Part shown: one piece after another, positions 12,036 through 24,588 of the stretch
Layout of the letters: the number at the start of each line of letters is the position of its first letter
Numbering within the stretch: position 1 is the stretch's first letter
Notes under the pieces: model-generated
What the model saw: only the letters and a program-made list of their open reading frames with translations
The model's database searches: none
Told to the model about the DNA's origin: nothing
Program-made: the position numbers and the translations under genes
DNA from: Ctenosaura bakeri
Taxonomy: Eukaryota > Chordata > Lepidosauria > Squamata > Iguanidae
Reading direction: 5' to 3'
Assembly: GCA_948474755.1 (NCBI GenBank)
Contig: CAOLHI010000078.1
Location: 62,001 to 126,000, forward strand
Length of the DNA: 64,000 nucleotides

Positions 12036-12405
12036 GCGTCCGTCGCGCTAGCGCCCCGCACCGCCCCTTCCTTCCGCAGGGGCGGAGGGAAGGAAGCGCG
12101 ACCCAGCTGTCTCCCCGACGCTCTGCACAGGAGGTAAGTGCGCGTGGGCGCCAGGAGCGTTGCGCGAGCGCGGGTGATTTTCGCTTTGAGGTGAAAATCA
12201 AAAAACCCGCGATCACGCCGCTGCAGCCCCGTGAGCGCGGCGGAAGTGGGAGTGCGTCGTGCAGAGCGACGCTCCCACTCCCACGAGGCTCAGGGGGCTC
12301 TCGCGCGACAGGAAGCCCGTGCGAAAAGGGCCTCAGTATGTCCTTTGTTTTTTTCCTCAGTCACTGAATTCTCTAAACACCACCACACTTCAGATATTTT
12401 TCAGC

Positions 12406-12759
12406 TCATTTTAACATCCTGTTTGATTCTGTTACCAACCGCTGAAAAATGGGAGCTACTTTGATTTGCATATACAGGCTTTCACTAACACATTGTCTAT
12501 GTAAACCTGAAAATTTTGATGCTGATTCATTGGAGCAAAATGAATCAAGGCTAGTCTTGACAGCACTAATTTCTAACAGGTTCACTGATGACCATCGCCC
12601 CTGAACTGAATGGCCACTGCAATTGGCACTCCAGCCATAAAGGCTTGTATCTGTTGTTATTATTACTTTCTCTTGCAGAATGAAGAAACTGCTATTGTTT
12701 AGTGATTTGTCCCTGACCCACCATTTCAGATTTTTGAGGACCTCTTGTGGCAGATTCAA
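12406..12759 (-). pseudogene. DIRS RNase H fragment (copy H)
   Basis: 117 codons starting LPQEVLKNLKWWV, then VIITTDTSLYGWSANC, the first RNase H catalytic strand, and LLEISAVKTSLDSF where the family has the conserved LE pair. It matches the corresponding part of the copy at 52556-58993 (VTTDASLVGWGAHC). Confidence 0.7.
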
Positions 12760-13867
12760 ATTGTAATTTTTTTTCTGTATTTTTTGTATTTTTCACTCCA
12801 AAGTTCTTTTGAAGGCTATTTCCACTTTTTTTGAGTTCCAGTCTTTAACAAGATCCAGATAAGGATATAGGAAAACTTCCTGCTGCCTTTGATACGCTAA
12901 TATTGGGACTAGCACCTCAGGAAAACTATGAGAGCCAATGCCACACCAAAAGGAATGGCCCTGAACTGGTAATGATGGGAGCTATACTCAAAACCGAGAG
13001 AATGTCTGCATAATGGATTCACAGGAGCATGCAGTTACACTTCCTTAATCTCTGTTTCCTTTTTTCTTTTCTAACCTTACTGCTCTGCCCTTGTCGTTTC
13101 TCTTTCATCTTCTCCAGAACCACCTGCTGCTGTGGAAATCAGCTTTCCAAATCACATTCACTAAAGCTAATAAATATTTTCTTCAATGGCCACTGTGCTC
13201 CAGACTTGGAGACATGCCATTTGCTTGCTGTTGCATTTTTAACATTTCCTAAATTGTGCTGCTCACCTTCTGAGACCTGAAGACTTACAGTCATGGAGTA
13301 GCTTAACACCAGTAAGTCTTCTTTGTTTTGCCTTTTTTTCCTCCCTGTAAGTAAACAACTGTCTTTTATGCTGTCTGAATTAGTTTGCTTCCTTTTCTTG
13401 TTTGATAAAACAGTACTCATATCTACCATAACTCCTATATAAACTATTTCTAATTAATTTAAATTTAAAATTCTAAATATTTTAAAGAAAGATAAGAAAA
13501 TAAATTCATGACCAGCTGGAATGGCAGGATTTAAAAAAATGAGGAAAGAAAGTGTCCAGAAGATTATAGCTACAATGGATTGGAACTCTGGAGTAGTCTT
13601 GCTTTGAGTAAACTGAGACAAGAGGTTAACCCACATGTCATGGATTGCTTCTTCAGCCTACCTGGGAATGGGGACAGCAGGCATAATCCTGCTCTACCAC
13701 TCCAAATGTCTAGAAAAAAATATCAAAAAGTGGTTAGGTTACCATTATCAGATCACTGCAAATTCATATAGTTTTATTTTAACTGTTTTAGCATTTCTTT
13801 TATTTCCTTTTGCAGACAGAAACATTTGTCGGAAAACAATATCTTACTTTTAGCTATCATGAAAGGT

Positions 13868-14090
13868 GGTGCAATATTCCACTTTGTTGTTCTCTGCCTC
13901 CAAGCTATTTCCAACACTTGGCAACCCTAAGGCAAACCTATCATGGGATTTGAGGGAGGGGTTAAAGTGTATGATGCACCCGAGGTCACCCAGTGGGTTT
14001 CCATGGCTGAGCAGGAATCGAATCCTGGTCTCCAAGGTCAAAGTCCAGCATTCAAGTCACTACACCACATTGGCTCTAATACTCCTCCGC
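13868..14090 (-). mobile_element. tRNA-derived SINE, minus orientation
   Basis: Reverse complement begins GAGCCAATGTGGTGTAGTGA, has a Pol III B box-like GGATTCGATTCCTG and continues GCTCAGCCATGGAAACCCAC, CCCATGATAGGTTTGCCTTA and GGGTTGCCAAGTGTTGGAAA. A second copy lies at 51777-51990 in the other orientation. This repeat type is common in squamates; the family name was not assigned. Confidence 0.75.
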
Positions 14091-14373
14091 ATTACAATAA
14101 AAGAACAGGTTGCTTACCTGTAACTGTGATTCTTCAAATGGTCATCTATGCCCTCACACAATTGGTTTTCATGCCTGCATAGGGACCCTGCTGGACTGTT
14201 CCAGAGCTGAGTATCTTGGAGGGAACTCCACCCTCTCCTTAATACTGTGCACGGTAAAGCCCTCCAAGCTACCATCTCCTCAGTTTAGAAGTCTGCAAAC
14301 ACCAACTACCTGAAAATGGGGAGGTAGGGCAGGTTTTGTGTGAGTTCAAAGATGAGCACCTAAAAAACCACAG

Positions 14374-15329
14374 TTACAAGTAAGCAACCTGTTCGCTGGG
14401 GTCTCTGTGCCTCACACAACAGGTGACTGAAAAGCTAACCAGAGGACGCAGAGTCAGGTAAATGTAGTACTGAAGACATTGGCCTTCCCAAAATGAGCAT
14501 CCCTTCTGACTTCTACAGTCAAGTCTATAATGACAAACAAAGGTAAAGGGTTGAGACCAGATAGTGGCCCTGCACAAGTCCAGTAAAGAAATCCCCTGCA
14601 CAGCACCTGATGACAAAAACAGCCCTCATAGACTACGCTCTCATAGAAACAAGTAGTGGCTGTTTAGCAAGCTTGTAGCTGAGGCAAACAGTCTTGACAA
14701 TTCATTTTTAAAGTCTCTGTGCCGACACCTTATTGCCTTTATGCCTTCCATCACAGCAGATGAATAAGCTATTAGACCAGCAGAAGAAGTCCTTTGTACA
14801 TAGAAAGCCAATGCATGACACCCATGTAAAGAGTGTAGCGACTTCTCCAATGTGTGGTTGGCTGAGGATAAAAGTCAGGGAGTATAGTATCTTGGGACAG
14901 ATGAAACAAAGAAACAACCTTAGGAAGAAAAGAGATATCGCAGCAAAGGACTACTTTATCACAATGGAAATACCAGAAAGGTTTATCACAACATGACACA
15001 GTCAGTTGCCTGGACTGTTGAGCTGAAGTCACTGCAACTAGAAAGAGGGTCTTGAGAGTCAGGAGATGCTTGTCCACAGTTGTCAAACTTTGAAAAGGAT
15101 GTCAAACCAGCTGTGACAAGACTAAAGACAATGACCACAGAGGCAAGGGAGGGGAGACTAGTGGGTAGAGATGAGCCAACCCTCTCAAAAATTTCTTCAT
15201 CACTGGACCCAAGAAAAAGGTATATGAAGATCTGTCAAATGGCTCGTAGGCAACCACCACTGCCAGACAAACCTTCAATGATGAGAAAGATAACCCTTGA
15301 TCTTTCAGACACAGAACAAAATGCAGCAC
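14374..15329 (-). pseudogene. DIRS tyrosine recombinase remnant (copy B)
   Basis: Three open pieces on the minus strand. 15329-15102 is the region before the catalytic domain (LVSPPLPLWSLSLVLSQLV). 15086-14772 holds CCDISFLPKVVSLFHLSQDT, diagnostic of this family. 14616-14374 holds SLLDLCRATIWSQPFTFVCH followed by YRLD, the box with the catalytic tyrosine. The first catalytic arginine is replaced by glutamine, a change expected from CpG decay. Frameshifts separate the pieces. Confidence 0.72.
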
Positions 15330-15940
15330 TGTTCAGGTCCTCGCAGGTGAAGAAGGCTCTGAGCAGGTATTCTGTGAACTAACAGAATTTTCTCCACTTA
15401 CAAAAGTAAGATTTCTCAGTACAGTCCTTACGAGAAGTTTGAACCACAGCCCATAGTCTAGGAGAGTCTACTGTTATCCTCTATGCAGACAAAACAGGAG
15501 AATGCCCAGAGAGAGGACATGGTCACTGGAGTGAGACAGAAGGCCCCCTCTGCAAGGGAGTATGATGTAGTAACTGTGGGATATTTCCAGAAGCAGACCA
15601 AACCATGGTTGTCTTGGCCAAAAAAGAGGAATTAGGATCATGTCCAAGTGATCCCCGGTGACCTTGGCTATCACCCTGCTCAGAAGCGGAAAGGGTGGAA
15701 ACACATAGAGAAGATAACCCATCCACTGAACGAGAAACACATCCCTCTGTAAGCCTATGGTATTTCCTGTCCTGGACAGAACCACAGTCAGTTGTGGTTG
15801 GCTTCTATTGTGAAGAGGTCTATCTGAGGAGTTTCCTAGTGAACTGTAAATGACAAACCTGATGAGACACTCTTATTAGAGAGCTCTGCTGTGGTTGAGG
15901 TCATCTGCAAAAGTACTGTCCAATCCCGCAAAATGAATAG

Positions 15941-16634
15941 CTAGGAGATATACTGACTTTGCGGTGCACCAATCCCATAGGTGCGCGGCCAGGTCAAGAT
16001 GAGTGGAGGAGCAAATGCGTCCTTGGTGGTTGATGTATTGTCTGTTGTATTGTCTGACACAATTTGCACTGCTCTCCCCAACAGAAGTCTCTCAAATAAC
16101 CTGAGTCCTTTGAAAACTGCTAGTAATTCTAGGGCATTAATGTGGAGGACTCTCATGATGCATCCACTGCCCTTGGCTGGTCAGATCTTTGCAACGTGCA
16201 CCCCGACTTATTGATGACAGGTTACCATGATCGTGGTTTGAAACAGTCTGAAAGGTACATCTGCAAAAAAGTTGTAAAGGAAGTCCACCAACATAGAGAA
16301 GGCCTCACAACAGGGGGAACAACTAACTTCTTGCATTGATCATTACAGAAAGGGTTAAATCAGTGCTGATGTGGATGGAGCATGGGTCAGCCACCATGAG
16401 GCCCAGCAAACACTGAATGTGAAAGGCTGAACATATGAGATGACAGAGGGTATATACTGCTGTGTCACGCAAGATGAAAGCCCTTCTCACTGGAAGAGAT
16501 GCTTTCTCCAAACAAAAGTCCAAGGTGGCTCTGATAAAACTGATATGGGTGGGCTGTAAGACTGATTTCTTCAAAAGTCTTTGGTAGGCTCCCATACAGG
16601 TCTCCATGCTGGGAACTCTTGTGGAAAACGCCAC
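15941..16634 (-). pseudogene. DIRS reverse transcriptase / RNase H remnants (copy B)
   Basis: 16634-16323 matches the thumb region after the reverse transcriptase (FIRATLDFCLEKASLPVRRA, as FIGATLDSVSAKAYLPMKRA in the copy at 32702). 16156-15941 matches RNase H (INALELLAVFKGLRLFERLL, VQIVSDNTT). The catalytic palm upstream is absent, pointing to an internal deletion. Confidence 0.68.
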
Positions 16635-19550
16635 TGCAGAATAAAATCTTTTGCTGGAGATATCTAGGCATTTGTCCTCCCTAGTGGTGTGGAGTGTAGC
16701 TTTTTACCACCCTTCATTTGAGATGTCTCCACCACAATGGAATTTGGAGTGAGGTGAATGAAGAGGTAAGCAACAACTGTTTGGTGGATCTTATACAATT
16801 GTTCAAGATGCCTCAAGTGTCAGTGATAAAGATGCAAGAGGCACCCAAACTTATTCAATGACCTCTTGCAAGGCTGGGAGAAAAGGAATTGTGGCAGTCA
16901 AAAAGATTATGAGTGTCCACAATCTGGAACTCCTGATCAGATACTGGAGCAGTCAGTGTAGATACATCAAAGCCAATTGCTTTTGCCATGCACAAGACTA
17001 TGTCTGCAAATTATTTAACATCTCTGGAGAAGCCTTGAGAGTGGAATCCTCAACAGCCATCAGACGAGAAAGAACACAAGACCATAGGGAGTCTAGAGAG
17101 AAAGAATTCTAGTCTGAAGATTCAGAAGATGATGATGGAGGTACTTGAGGGCCTGAAACAGAAGGTTGTGTTGCTCTCAATGAGCAGGAACCACAGGGAG
17201 AACTGATGGTATCAATGGCAGAAGAACAAATGTAGCAACAGTTGTAGTGGAGAACAAAGCAGTGAGAGGAACTGGACATGAAAGAGCCCTTGAAAGTGTC
17301 ACTGTGGTCCAGGGAGGTGGTGATGGAGGACCTGCACTAGGCACAGATGGGTGAGGATGCAGTGACTCACAACGTGAAGGAACTGGTGGAGCATATGGTG
17401 AAGCCTGGGCAATTGGTAGTTGCTGTTGAACCAAAGAGTAGGATCAGAATCAAAGTGGAGTGGGACCATGCAGGAGATCTTTGAGGTTGATCTTTTGATG
17501 ACAAGGAAGCTGAGGATGATCGGAATGTTGTCAACTCACTGACCAACAAGGTGATTGGTACCAATAGGTGTAAGCATGGTACTTGCTGATACAATGGTGA
17601 ATAGGATCAGAAAGACTTCAGTGGCTCCCTCCAGATATGCTCTCATCAATAAGGATACAGATAAGAGACAGAAGTAAATGTTATATCTTCGTGGAGGCCG
17701 TATTTCCAGTAAGGCAGCCTGAAAGAGGTGTAGCACCATTCACACTAAGAAAAGGGATCAATCTCAGCTATGGCATGAGTGGCAGCCTGGAGTGGGCAAT
17801 GGAGCTGGTACTTGTGAGGTCCAAGGTCAAAGTAGCTCTTGCTACCAAAAGAACAGCAGGAGTTGGAATCCAGCTCGAAATGGTCCTCAGTTCTGATGGT
17901 TCAACTGGTGCAGATTTCAGAAACACTCTCCACCTCAGATACTAAGAACAAAGAGGTTGAAGCTGAAACAAGTGTCAGAGACGATACTGATGGAACAGCA
18001 GATAGTACCGATCAAGTCAAAATAGGTGTTGAGGAAGATACAGGAAGATCTGTGTTCTTTGTCTTCTATGACTTATGCTGAGTATCTGTAAGTGTGGAGC
18101 CCTCACCAGTATGCCCCCTTTTTACTATTTCAGCTGTGACCAAAGATATTGAGGGCTGCCAAATGGCTGAAGGTCTAGTAGTTGGTATTGAAGGTGGTGT
18201 GGTCACCCATGATACCAAAGAAGGCTGACATGTACCAGCTCCATTGAACATATTGTCCATAGCCTGCTCTGGTACCCTTAGAGATCTCCCAATAGTTTTA
18301 CTTTTTAGAAGCTCAATTCTTAAAAGTCTGAGGTGTGAATTGTCTACAGATCTTGCACTAACGCTATGTCATCAGACAGATACACTTTCCTACCACACAA
18401 ATAGCAGTGCTTGAACAAGGAAGAAGAGGCCATTAGAAGAAAAGAATGAGGGAGAGAAAGATATTGCTACATGAAAAAGGTGTTTGTTTTTTGTTTTTAT
18501 ATAGAGAAGAAAAACGAGATAGAAAATAGCAGAATGAGCTAAAACAAGAGGGAGAAAAAGGAAAAGAACGCTACGCAAAATAGGTACAAGCTGAATTGGA
18601 GTGACTTGAACAACAGACAGAAAGAAACTGAGGAGATGGTAGTTTGGTGGATCATGCACAGTATGCAAGAGGGAGCAGAATTCCCACCAAGGCTCTGGAA
18701 CATTCCAGTATAGTCCTTGCAAAGGCATGAAAATCCATTGTGTGAAGACACAGAGTGTATGAGGAAGAATAAATTGTTACAATACAACACCTTCATTTGT
18801 TTCACATACAAGATATCACTAAGCTCTACATATTGCTTAGAGCTACAGTGTTTAATGAAAAGTTCACATAATAAACTGAGAAAAGTAACTGACTAAAAAC
18901 TTACCTGCCCTGCAATTAATGACATATATTCTTAAACAGAATTTATAAAACTTGGAGATGGTCAGCAGCATCTCAGAAGAACACATTGCTTACCTGTAAC
19001 TGTCATTCTTTGAGTGGTCATCTGTGAACTCACACAAATGGGCACCCACACCTGCACAGTATATGGTTCGGAACTTTCTAGAGCCTGGTGAGAAGAGTTT
19101 TGGCACGAACCCCCCCGCCCATCCCCAGAGGCTATAAGGCCACTTCCCACCCAAATCCTCAGTTTTGGGACCATCAAAGGCAACAGCCAAGAGACTAAAG
19201 GGCACAGCAGGACATGAACAGGAGAGGCAGGGCAGTGCTGTGTGAGTTCACAGATGACCACTTGAAGAATCAGTTACAGATAAGCAACCTGTTCTTTTTC
19301 TTCGTGATGTCTGTGACCCACGCAAATAGAAGACTACCAAGCTACTAACCCTAGGAAGTGGGAATGTCATGCCACTGAGGAAAACAGCACTGCTCTCCCA
19401 AATGCAGCATCATCTTTGATCTACTGTCCAGTCTATACTGAGGGATGAAAGTGGGAAGCTATAACCACATAGCAGCCCTGCAAATTTCGTGCAGTGGCAC
19501 TCCTTGCAGGGAGGCCATGAAAGCAGCCAGAGCTCTGGTGGACCGGCTTC

Positions 19551-19934
19551 TCAATTGTGCAGGAGGCTGTTTGCCACACAGTTCATAAGCAAGACAAATG
19601 GTGGGTACAGTCTCTGGGAGGAGACTGGAAGGCCTTTCTTAGCAGATGAGTAGCACAAGAAGTGTCCCTGAGACTTCCTGAAGATAGCTGTGAGCTGCAC
19701 AGAAAAGGCTAGGGCATGACAAACATCAAGACAATGGAGCTTGCATTCTAGATCTGAGGATGAGTTTTGCACGAAGGCAGGAAGAATAATGTCCCAGTTG
19801 AGGCAAAATGCTGAGACAACCTGTGGGAGGAAGGAAATGTCTGGTTGACATACAACTCTCTCTCTGTGGAAAGTAAGACAAGGCTGGTCCACTGAAAGAG
19901 TACACAACTCCCCAGTCTGCAAAGCAGAGGTCAC
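19551..19934 (-). pseudogene. DIRS tyrosine recombinase remnant (copy C)
   Basis: 127 codons. It reads TSALQTGELCTLSVDQPCL, then VVCQPDISFLPQVVSAFCLN, then the linker to ALAFSVQLTAIF. The first catalytic arginine is missing. The frame continues with changes into the HxxR and Tyr boxes at lower positions, which are not cleanly readable. Confidence 0.7.
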
Positions 19935-20589
19935 TGCTACCAGACAGACTGTCTTTCAGAACAGAAGGGAGATGTTGCAGGTAGCCATAGGCTCAAACAA
20001 CCTGTTTGAGAGCTGTGAAAGCACCAGCTGCAAGTTCCAGGCAAGCATGGGAGCATTAATTGGAGGATGGAGATTCTTTAAGAAATCTCTCAATCAGGGG
20101 ATCCAGGAAGCAAGATGGTCTTCCTTTTCTTTGCATATGCCAGGGTATTGCTGACAGATAGCATTTTAATGGAGAACAGCAATAGCCCTCTATCTGACAA
20201 CAATACCAGGAAGTCCAAACTGCGGACAGTATCAAAGGCATCTGGATCCACTTGATGCCCAAGGATAAAGTCTATAAACCTGGCCCACTTACATGAGCAG
20301 GAGCCATGTAGCTGAAGGCTTGTGAGCTGCCTCTATGATGTCCCTCACTAAATGAGATGAGTAAGTCTGAAAGATTGAATATGTGGATGCCTCACCTTGT
20401 CTTCATATATGGTGAGCAGGTTCAGTCTGTACTGAAGCCTCTGAAGGTTCAGTCTGTAACCAAAATCCCTGCGAGAAGTGCATCAGTGGAGCAAACCATG
20501 GTTGCCTTGGCCACTATGGGCTGTACTGAGACCAAATGGCAGGACATGAAAGCAGTATGCTCTTCTTCCCACTACAAAGCAGAGGAACC

Positions 20590-20938
20590 TCATGTGGGAT
20601 AGTCGATGGAAATGTGGAAATATGTGTCTGTCAAGGTCAGTATGGGACATAGATGCAGTATGGGACACAGACCCCCATCTCTTTCGGCGATCACAAAGTA
20701 TCGGGGGAAAAGCCCCAATGCAGAAAGAAGAGAATGGTTTCTATGGCTACTTTGTGAAACAATGTGTAAATTTATTTCTCCAGCATAGGAGAGGGTCAAG
20801 CAATACAGACAAGGGCTGTGGGAGAGAGTCTTTGAAAACTGCACACCCTCTCATGATGATGCCTAGCACCCAAGCATCTGAGGTAATAGACGTCCAAGTG
20901 TGATGGAACTTGCTCAACCTGTTGCCAAAGGCAGACAT
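20590..20938 (-). pseudogene. DIRS reverse transcriptase N-terminal relic (copy C)
   Basis: Reading across two frames gives LSKFHHTWTSITSDAWVLGI, then SALGLFPRYFVIAERDGGLC, then TDTYFHISID. These match the fingers and first palm strand of the copy at 35903-35493 (LFSRYFKVPKSDGTLRPILD, DAYFHIAI). The segment ends before the YLDD box. Confidence 0.65.
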
Positions 20939-23299
20939 TAGAGTAGATGGTGTTGTAAAGCTGACAGTACATGATGCAAAAGCATCAAAGGTGCTGGGAG
21001 CTGGCAGTTTGGTAGCATGGATGGTATCCAGAGTGGAGGTATCATCCCTGAAGTGGTCAAAAGCAGCATTTTGAGATTTCAGGCTGTCTCTTCTTTTACT
21101 GAGAGATCCTACAATCTATTGTTGGTAACCTGCAGCCAGAAAACTGTTGCAAGGGAGTATGAGTTGGTCTCTGCTGTCTAGTTGAAGTGATGCTGTATGT
21201 GCACCTCGCAGACAGGAAGAAACTGCAGCACCTGTATCTAGACAACTGCTGTGGTGGCTGATGGCCAAAGATTCTGGGGAAGAAGGTGTCAGTGGCTGAT
21301 GGTAACGATCAGCCATCGCTGCTGGTACTGTCTGGGTTTCCTGAGTCACCCTGGTGGCAGGCTGGGTGGAGGTCAACTGTAAAATTTGCGGTGTGGTCAA
21401 GGTAGCAGCGGGCTCACAGTGTTGTTTCTTTCTAGGTCATGACCTTAAAGACAAGGAGGAACACGACCATCGTCTAGTAGAAGTAGATGTTTAGAGAAAT
21501 GAGGTAAGTAGCATGCTTCCTCTTTATAATGATAACAATGCCATCCTTGATGCCTATCCCTGTAACACTCCTCTGATGATGGTGAGAAGTCAGCGGTATC
21601 ATAAAGGAGGTACCTGGACTATGTATAGGAATAGTCTCTATGTCTATGTCGAGAAACACAGTATCAATGGGCACCTGCCCTAGGGTTTTGGTAGCAGACT
21701 GGGAATAGAATCTTTGACTCCTCAACCTGGACCTCAATGAGAAAGAAGACACTGATGTACAGTCCCAACAACACCAACGTGGTGGTTAAGCACTTTCTTG
21801 GGGTTCTGAAGCAGTAGTTTGCTGTTCCAACTGTTGCTGAACCTGGGGTTTAGAATGATCCTGTGAAGATTTGTTCACCCTGGAGATGAGTCAACAATCT
21901 CACCATCAGAGGCTTTGAATAGGCTAGCTGAATGAACCAGACTCCGTGATGGTGAAGTGGAAAGCACCTGTGCTAGCTAGAATCTCTTGGGAAGAGGAGT
22001 GAAGCTCTATCAGTTCCAAGATTTCCAGAACCAGTAGAGGCTGCTGCTGTTGATGCTCCTATGAAGAGCAACATGATGGAAGCTCCTTCAACCTCTTCTT
22101 TTTGCACTTCTTTGTTGAAGTATGAGAGATGGACCTTCCTGGTGTACAGGGAACCAGCTTCCTATTCTTTGAAACATCCTGGTCATGTTCTGGAGAACCC
22201 CGGGCCTGTTGATGGCATTCACACCTAGGCTTCAATGAGACTGCTCTTTGGTCTTCTTGTTCCACTTACAACTCCTTTAATGCTGAAGGGTGTTGAAGCA
22301 GTACTGTGGCACACAAAGACGTTGGGGCCAAAGGGAAACAGTCTCATTGAGCCTCCTTTTCTTTGATGGCTGAGAAGCCAACCTTACAACCAAAGATGAA
22401 GCAGACAGCACCATAGGTGCTGTTGGTGTCATCTGTTGTTTCAGGTGCACTGCAGTTACTGAGGTAGTATGCAACAGCATGTTTTGAGAGGCCATCTGAA
22501 TCCTATCTCCTAGAGCAGGGCCTTAAGTCTGGCTGCTCTATTACGCCTCATTTTTGGAGTGAAGAGTTAGAAATGAGATCAAGATCCAACAATGTGATCT
22601 TCCCCCAGGGAGAAAAGGCACTTGGAGTGACTGTCCTTATTCAGGATCTTGTCTCTATAAGAGAAGCAGAGTTTAAAGATTGCTGGAGAGGAAAAAAAAC
22701 CAGTAAGATTCTAGCTGTTCATCTGTCAATCAGAAGTGGGTATCTTAACCAGTTTGATCTCAGAAAGTTACAAAGCCAGAATGCAAAACGAGCCATAAAC
22801 CATGAGACAAGACAAGGTGAATACGACGATCATGAAGGGCACTCTGAGAAAGCTCCCAATAGCATTGCTACTGTAGTAGATAAAAAGGAACTGCAGGTTT
22901 TGCGGGAAGGTGGTTTATAACCTCTGGGAAAGGGGGCGGGGTTCCCACCAAGCTTTAGAAGGTTCTGAACAGTGAACTGCGCAGGCACAAATAACTCATT
23001 TGTGTGAGTCACAGAGACCATGAAGAAGTTGTTCTTTCTTCTCACACAGAGAAAACTAAGAGTATTTACATTTTTCTAAAATATGTACAGTTAATACATC
23101 ATGAACTCATGCACATTAAGTGGATATACTCCTCCTACCCTAAGCACACTAAAAACAGTAGCTATTCTATGGAGGAAACAAATGAAACACATCATAGTTG
23201 TACATTTGTGTATATTTTATGCTGCTATGCACTGCTAATTTTTCTTAAAAAAATTGGGACACAAATTTGCCAATGGATAATTGTAATTTATTATTTTAC

Positions 23300-23399
23300 C
23301 TGTGTCAGAAGAACAAACTGAGCAAACTGCCATGGAAGCATGAAAAAAACATCAGAAACAGACAGTGCAATCAAGCTTCTTCTATTAACGTTCTGAGTC
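23300..23399 (-). CDS. DPY19L1: DPY19L1-like coding exon F
   Basis: 100 bases: one base completing an arginine codon, then 33 codons starting TQNVNRRSLIALSVSDVFF and ending WQFAQFVLLTQ. The acceptor is CTCAAG and the donor is ACACAG|GTAAA. A second AG lies six bases downstream of the chosen one; using it would break the frame. MLPWQFAQF is a conserved family motif. The exon lies 271 bases above the right end of the DIRS copy at 18979-23029. Confidence 0.91.
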
Positions 23400-24496
23400 C
23401 TTGAGGAAGCAAATAAAAGAATGGTAAATTCAACAGTATTAGGGGTGCTTGTTTATACAAAAACCACAAGAGAATCAAATATTCTAAATTAAATTTTCAC
23501 TTAAAATAGTCACAGCTATAAAAATACCATTTAATAAGTTTTGGATAAAACCCAATAATGATGGGAATCATGATTGCCACAGAATATCAAAATTGGTCTA
23601 TAAATTACAAAATATATATATAAAGATATGCAAATCACGGCACTAAAAAGTTATGCTGCGTAAAAGAAAAATATAGAAGTGTCGTATGTGCCTGCAACAT
23701 CTAATAACTATTAAAAAAACTCTGTTCCAGCCTGAATGACAGAATATGCGAGAAATATGCAGGAACCGTGGTTTATCAGTCATAAGCAGTTTCCTAGTAC
23801 AAGCTCTCAGCTCCTAGTGATAATGGGGAATTCCCATTATCTAGGGAACAGAGCTGGAGGGAGATAGTTCTCATGCCAGGTATAGAAAGGGTTAATGAAC
23901 TGAAATGACTCAGTCATTTACATATACCCAGTATCACCCTGAATACACTAGTAGTCTGTTCTAGATTGAAAGTAGAGAAAAATGAATAGTTTTGAGAAGA
24001 TCCTCTATACAGATTAACTTGATACTGAGCCACATCAGATGTTGATATTCTTCTGTACTGCCCTAGTCAAGTCAAAGAGAGGCTGGTAGCTATGGAAAAA
24101 TATGAAAAAAGAAATGTATTTGTTCCATTGGCATATACAAATAAGAATTTTACAAACCCTTGACAGTGGCAGTGCAGTTATTACCATTACACGATCCCTG
24201 AGAATTAAAGAATACTCTTGAATTAAAGAATATACGCATGTGCTCCCACTACAAATTGGTCTCCATTGATGGCCATGATTTCAATCCATTTTCCTTTCTA
24301 CTTTAGCTTTATGGATAGATACCCTCACAAGGAACTCTACATTAGTGGAGCAATACTAATAAAAGCGGAGGTATAACTTTCAGTACACAAAATTGTGGAG
24401 AGACTCACTATTTATACCACTGTATTAATCAATATCCTGTTTTAGTTATTTTGTTTTACCTATTCATACTTAACTAATGAAAAATATAGATGCTAC
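23400..24496. other. Intron between exons E and F, nothing recognised
   Basis: AT-rich intron of about 1.1 kb with no repeat family recognised. A small palindrome AATGGGGAATTCCCATT lies near 23822. Confidence 0.5.
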
Positions 24497-24588
24497 CTGA
24501 GAATGTAGGTTAGAATTAGCATCTGAACCACAAGGAATGGATATGAGAAACTTTCACGAAGAGGGGGAGTCCACATCACACGAGTACT
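24497..24588 (-). CDS. DPY19L1: DPY19L1-like coding exon E
   Basis: 92 bases: 30 codons plus two bases. It follows a TTCCAG acceptor, starts STRVMWTPPLRESFSYPFLV and ends before CTCAG|GTAGC. The RVMWTPPLRESFSYPF stretch is close to invariant in vertebrate DPY19L1/L2. It lies 200 bases outside the 3' end of the L1 copy at 24795-27918, so that insertion narrowly missed the exon. Confidence 0.93.

Larger units (their letters stand above)
11777..12332. mobile_element. GC-rich palindromic MITE inside DIRS copy H
   Basis: 556 bases, far more GC- and CpG-rich than anything near it. The ends are inverted: GGCCCTTTTCACA at the left and TGCGAAAAGGGCC at the right, with weaker inverted similarity further in. 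Both ends are flanked by TCA, so a 3-base target duplication is likely and a PIF/Harbinger-type origin possible. It holds a long hairpin (11811-11941) and a tandem repeat (about 11940-12035). No transposase is encoded; the open frames are by-products of the GC content. Confidence 0.65.
10511..13669 (-). mobile_element. DIRS family 2 copy H, internally deleted
   Basis: The left end (GAGAGGTTGATACCTACCAT) and right end (...CTTCAGCCTACCTGGGAAT) are joined in reverse complement in the internal complementary region at about 10775-10875, as expected for a DIRS element. Minus-strand order: Lys-rich Gag relic (13429-13139), a short reverse transcriptase relic near 12790-12960 (HYQFRAIPFG then YPYLDL), RNase H (12759-12406, VIITTDTSLYGW), and tyrosine recombinase (11568-11290, AWRVSELAALSV). 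A GC-rich MITE sits inside at 11777-12332. Much of gag and the reverse transcriptase is missing, so it was not autonomous. Confidence 0.78.
14103..18769 (-). mobile_element. DIRS family 1 copy B, internally deleted
   Basis: Left end GAACAGGTTGCTTACCTGTA, right end near TGTGTGAAGACACAGAGTGT then ATGAGGAAGAA. An internal complementary region lies at about 14350-14420. Minus-strand order: Gag (start MASSSLFKHCYLCGRKVYLS near 18430, Gag body to about 16850), a short reverse transcriptase relic (16634-16323), RNase H relic (16156-15941, INALELLAVFKGLRLF and SDNTT), and tyrosine recombinase (15329-14374). The central reverse transcriptase with the YLDD box is gone. The recombinase arginine box reads SAQQSRQLTV instead of ARRASELTV, so the catalytic arginine is lost. 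Confidence 0.82.
18979..23029 (-). mobile_element. DIRS family 1 copy C, internally deleted
   Basis: Left end GAACACATTGCTTACCTGTA, right end TGTGTGAGTCACAGAGACCA then TGAAGAAG. An internal complementary region lies at about 19250-19320. Minus-strand order: Gag (about 22950-21000), a reverse transcriptase start (20844-20590, SALGLFPRYFVIAERDGGLC and TDTYFHISI), then tyrosine recombinase (20160-19551). The right half of the reverse transcriptase and most of RNase H are missing. The recombinase arginine box is decayed (SALQTGELCTLSV). Confidence 0.82.

Noticed and set aside
11790..12216. Several overlapping GC-rich open frames on both strands
   Set aside because: Stops are rare because the MITE is GC-rich; translations are Arg/Pro/Ala-rich with no domain and overlap in all frames.
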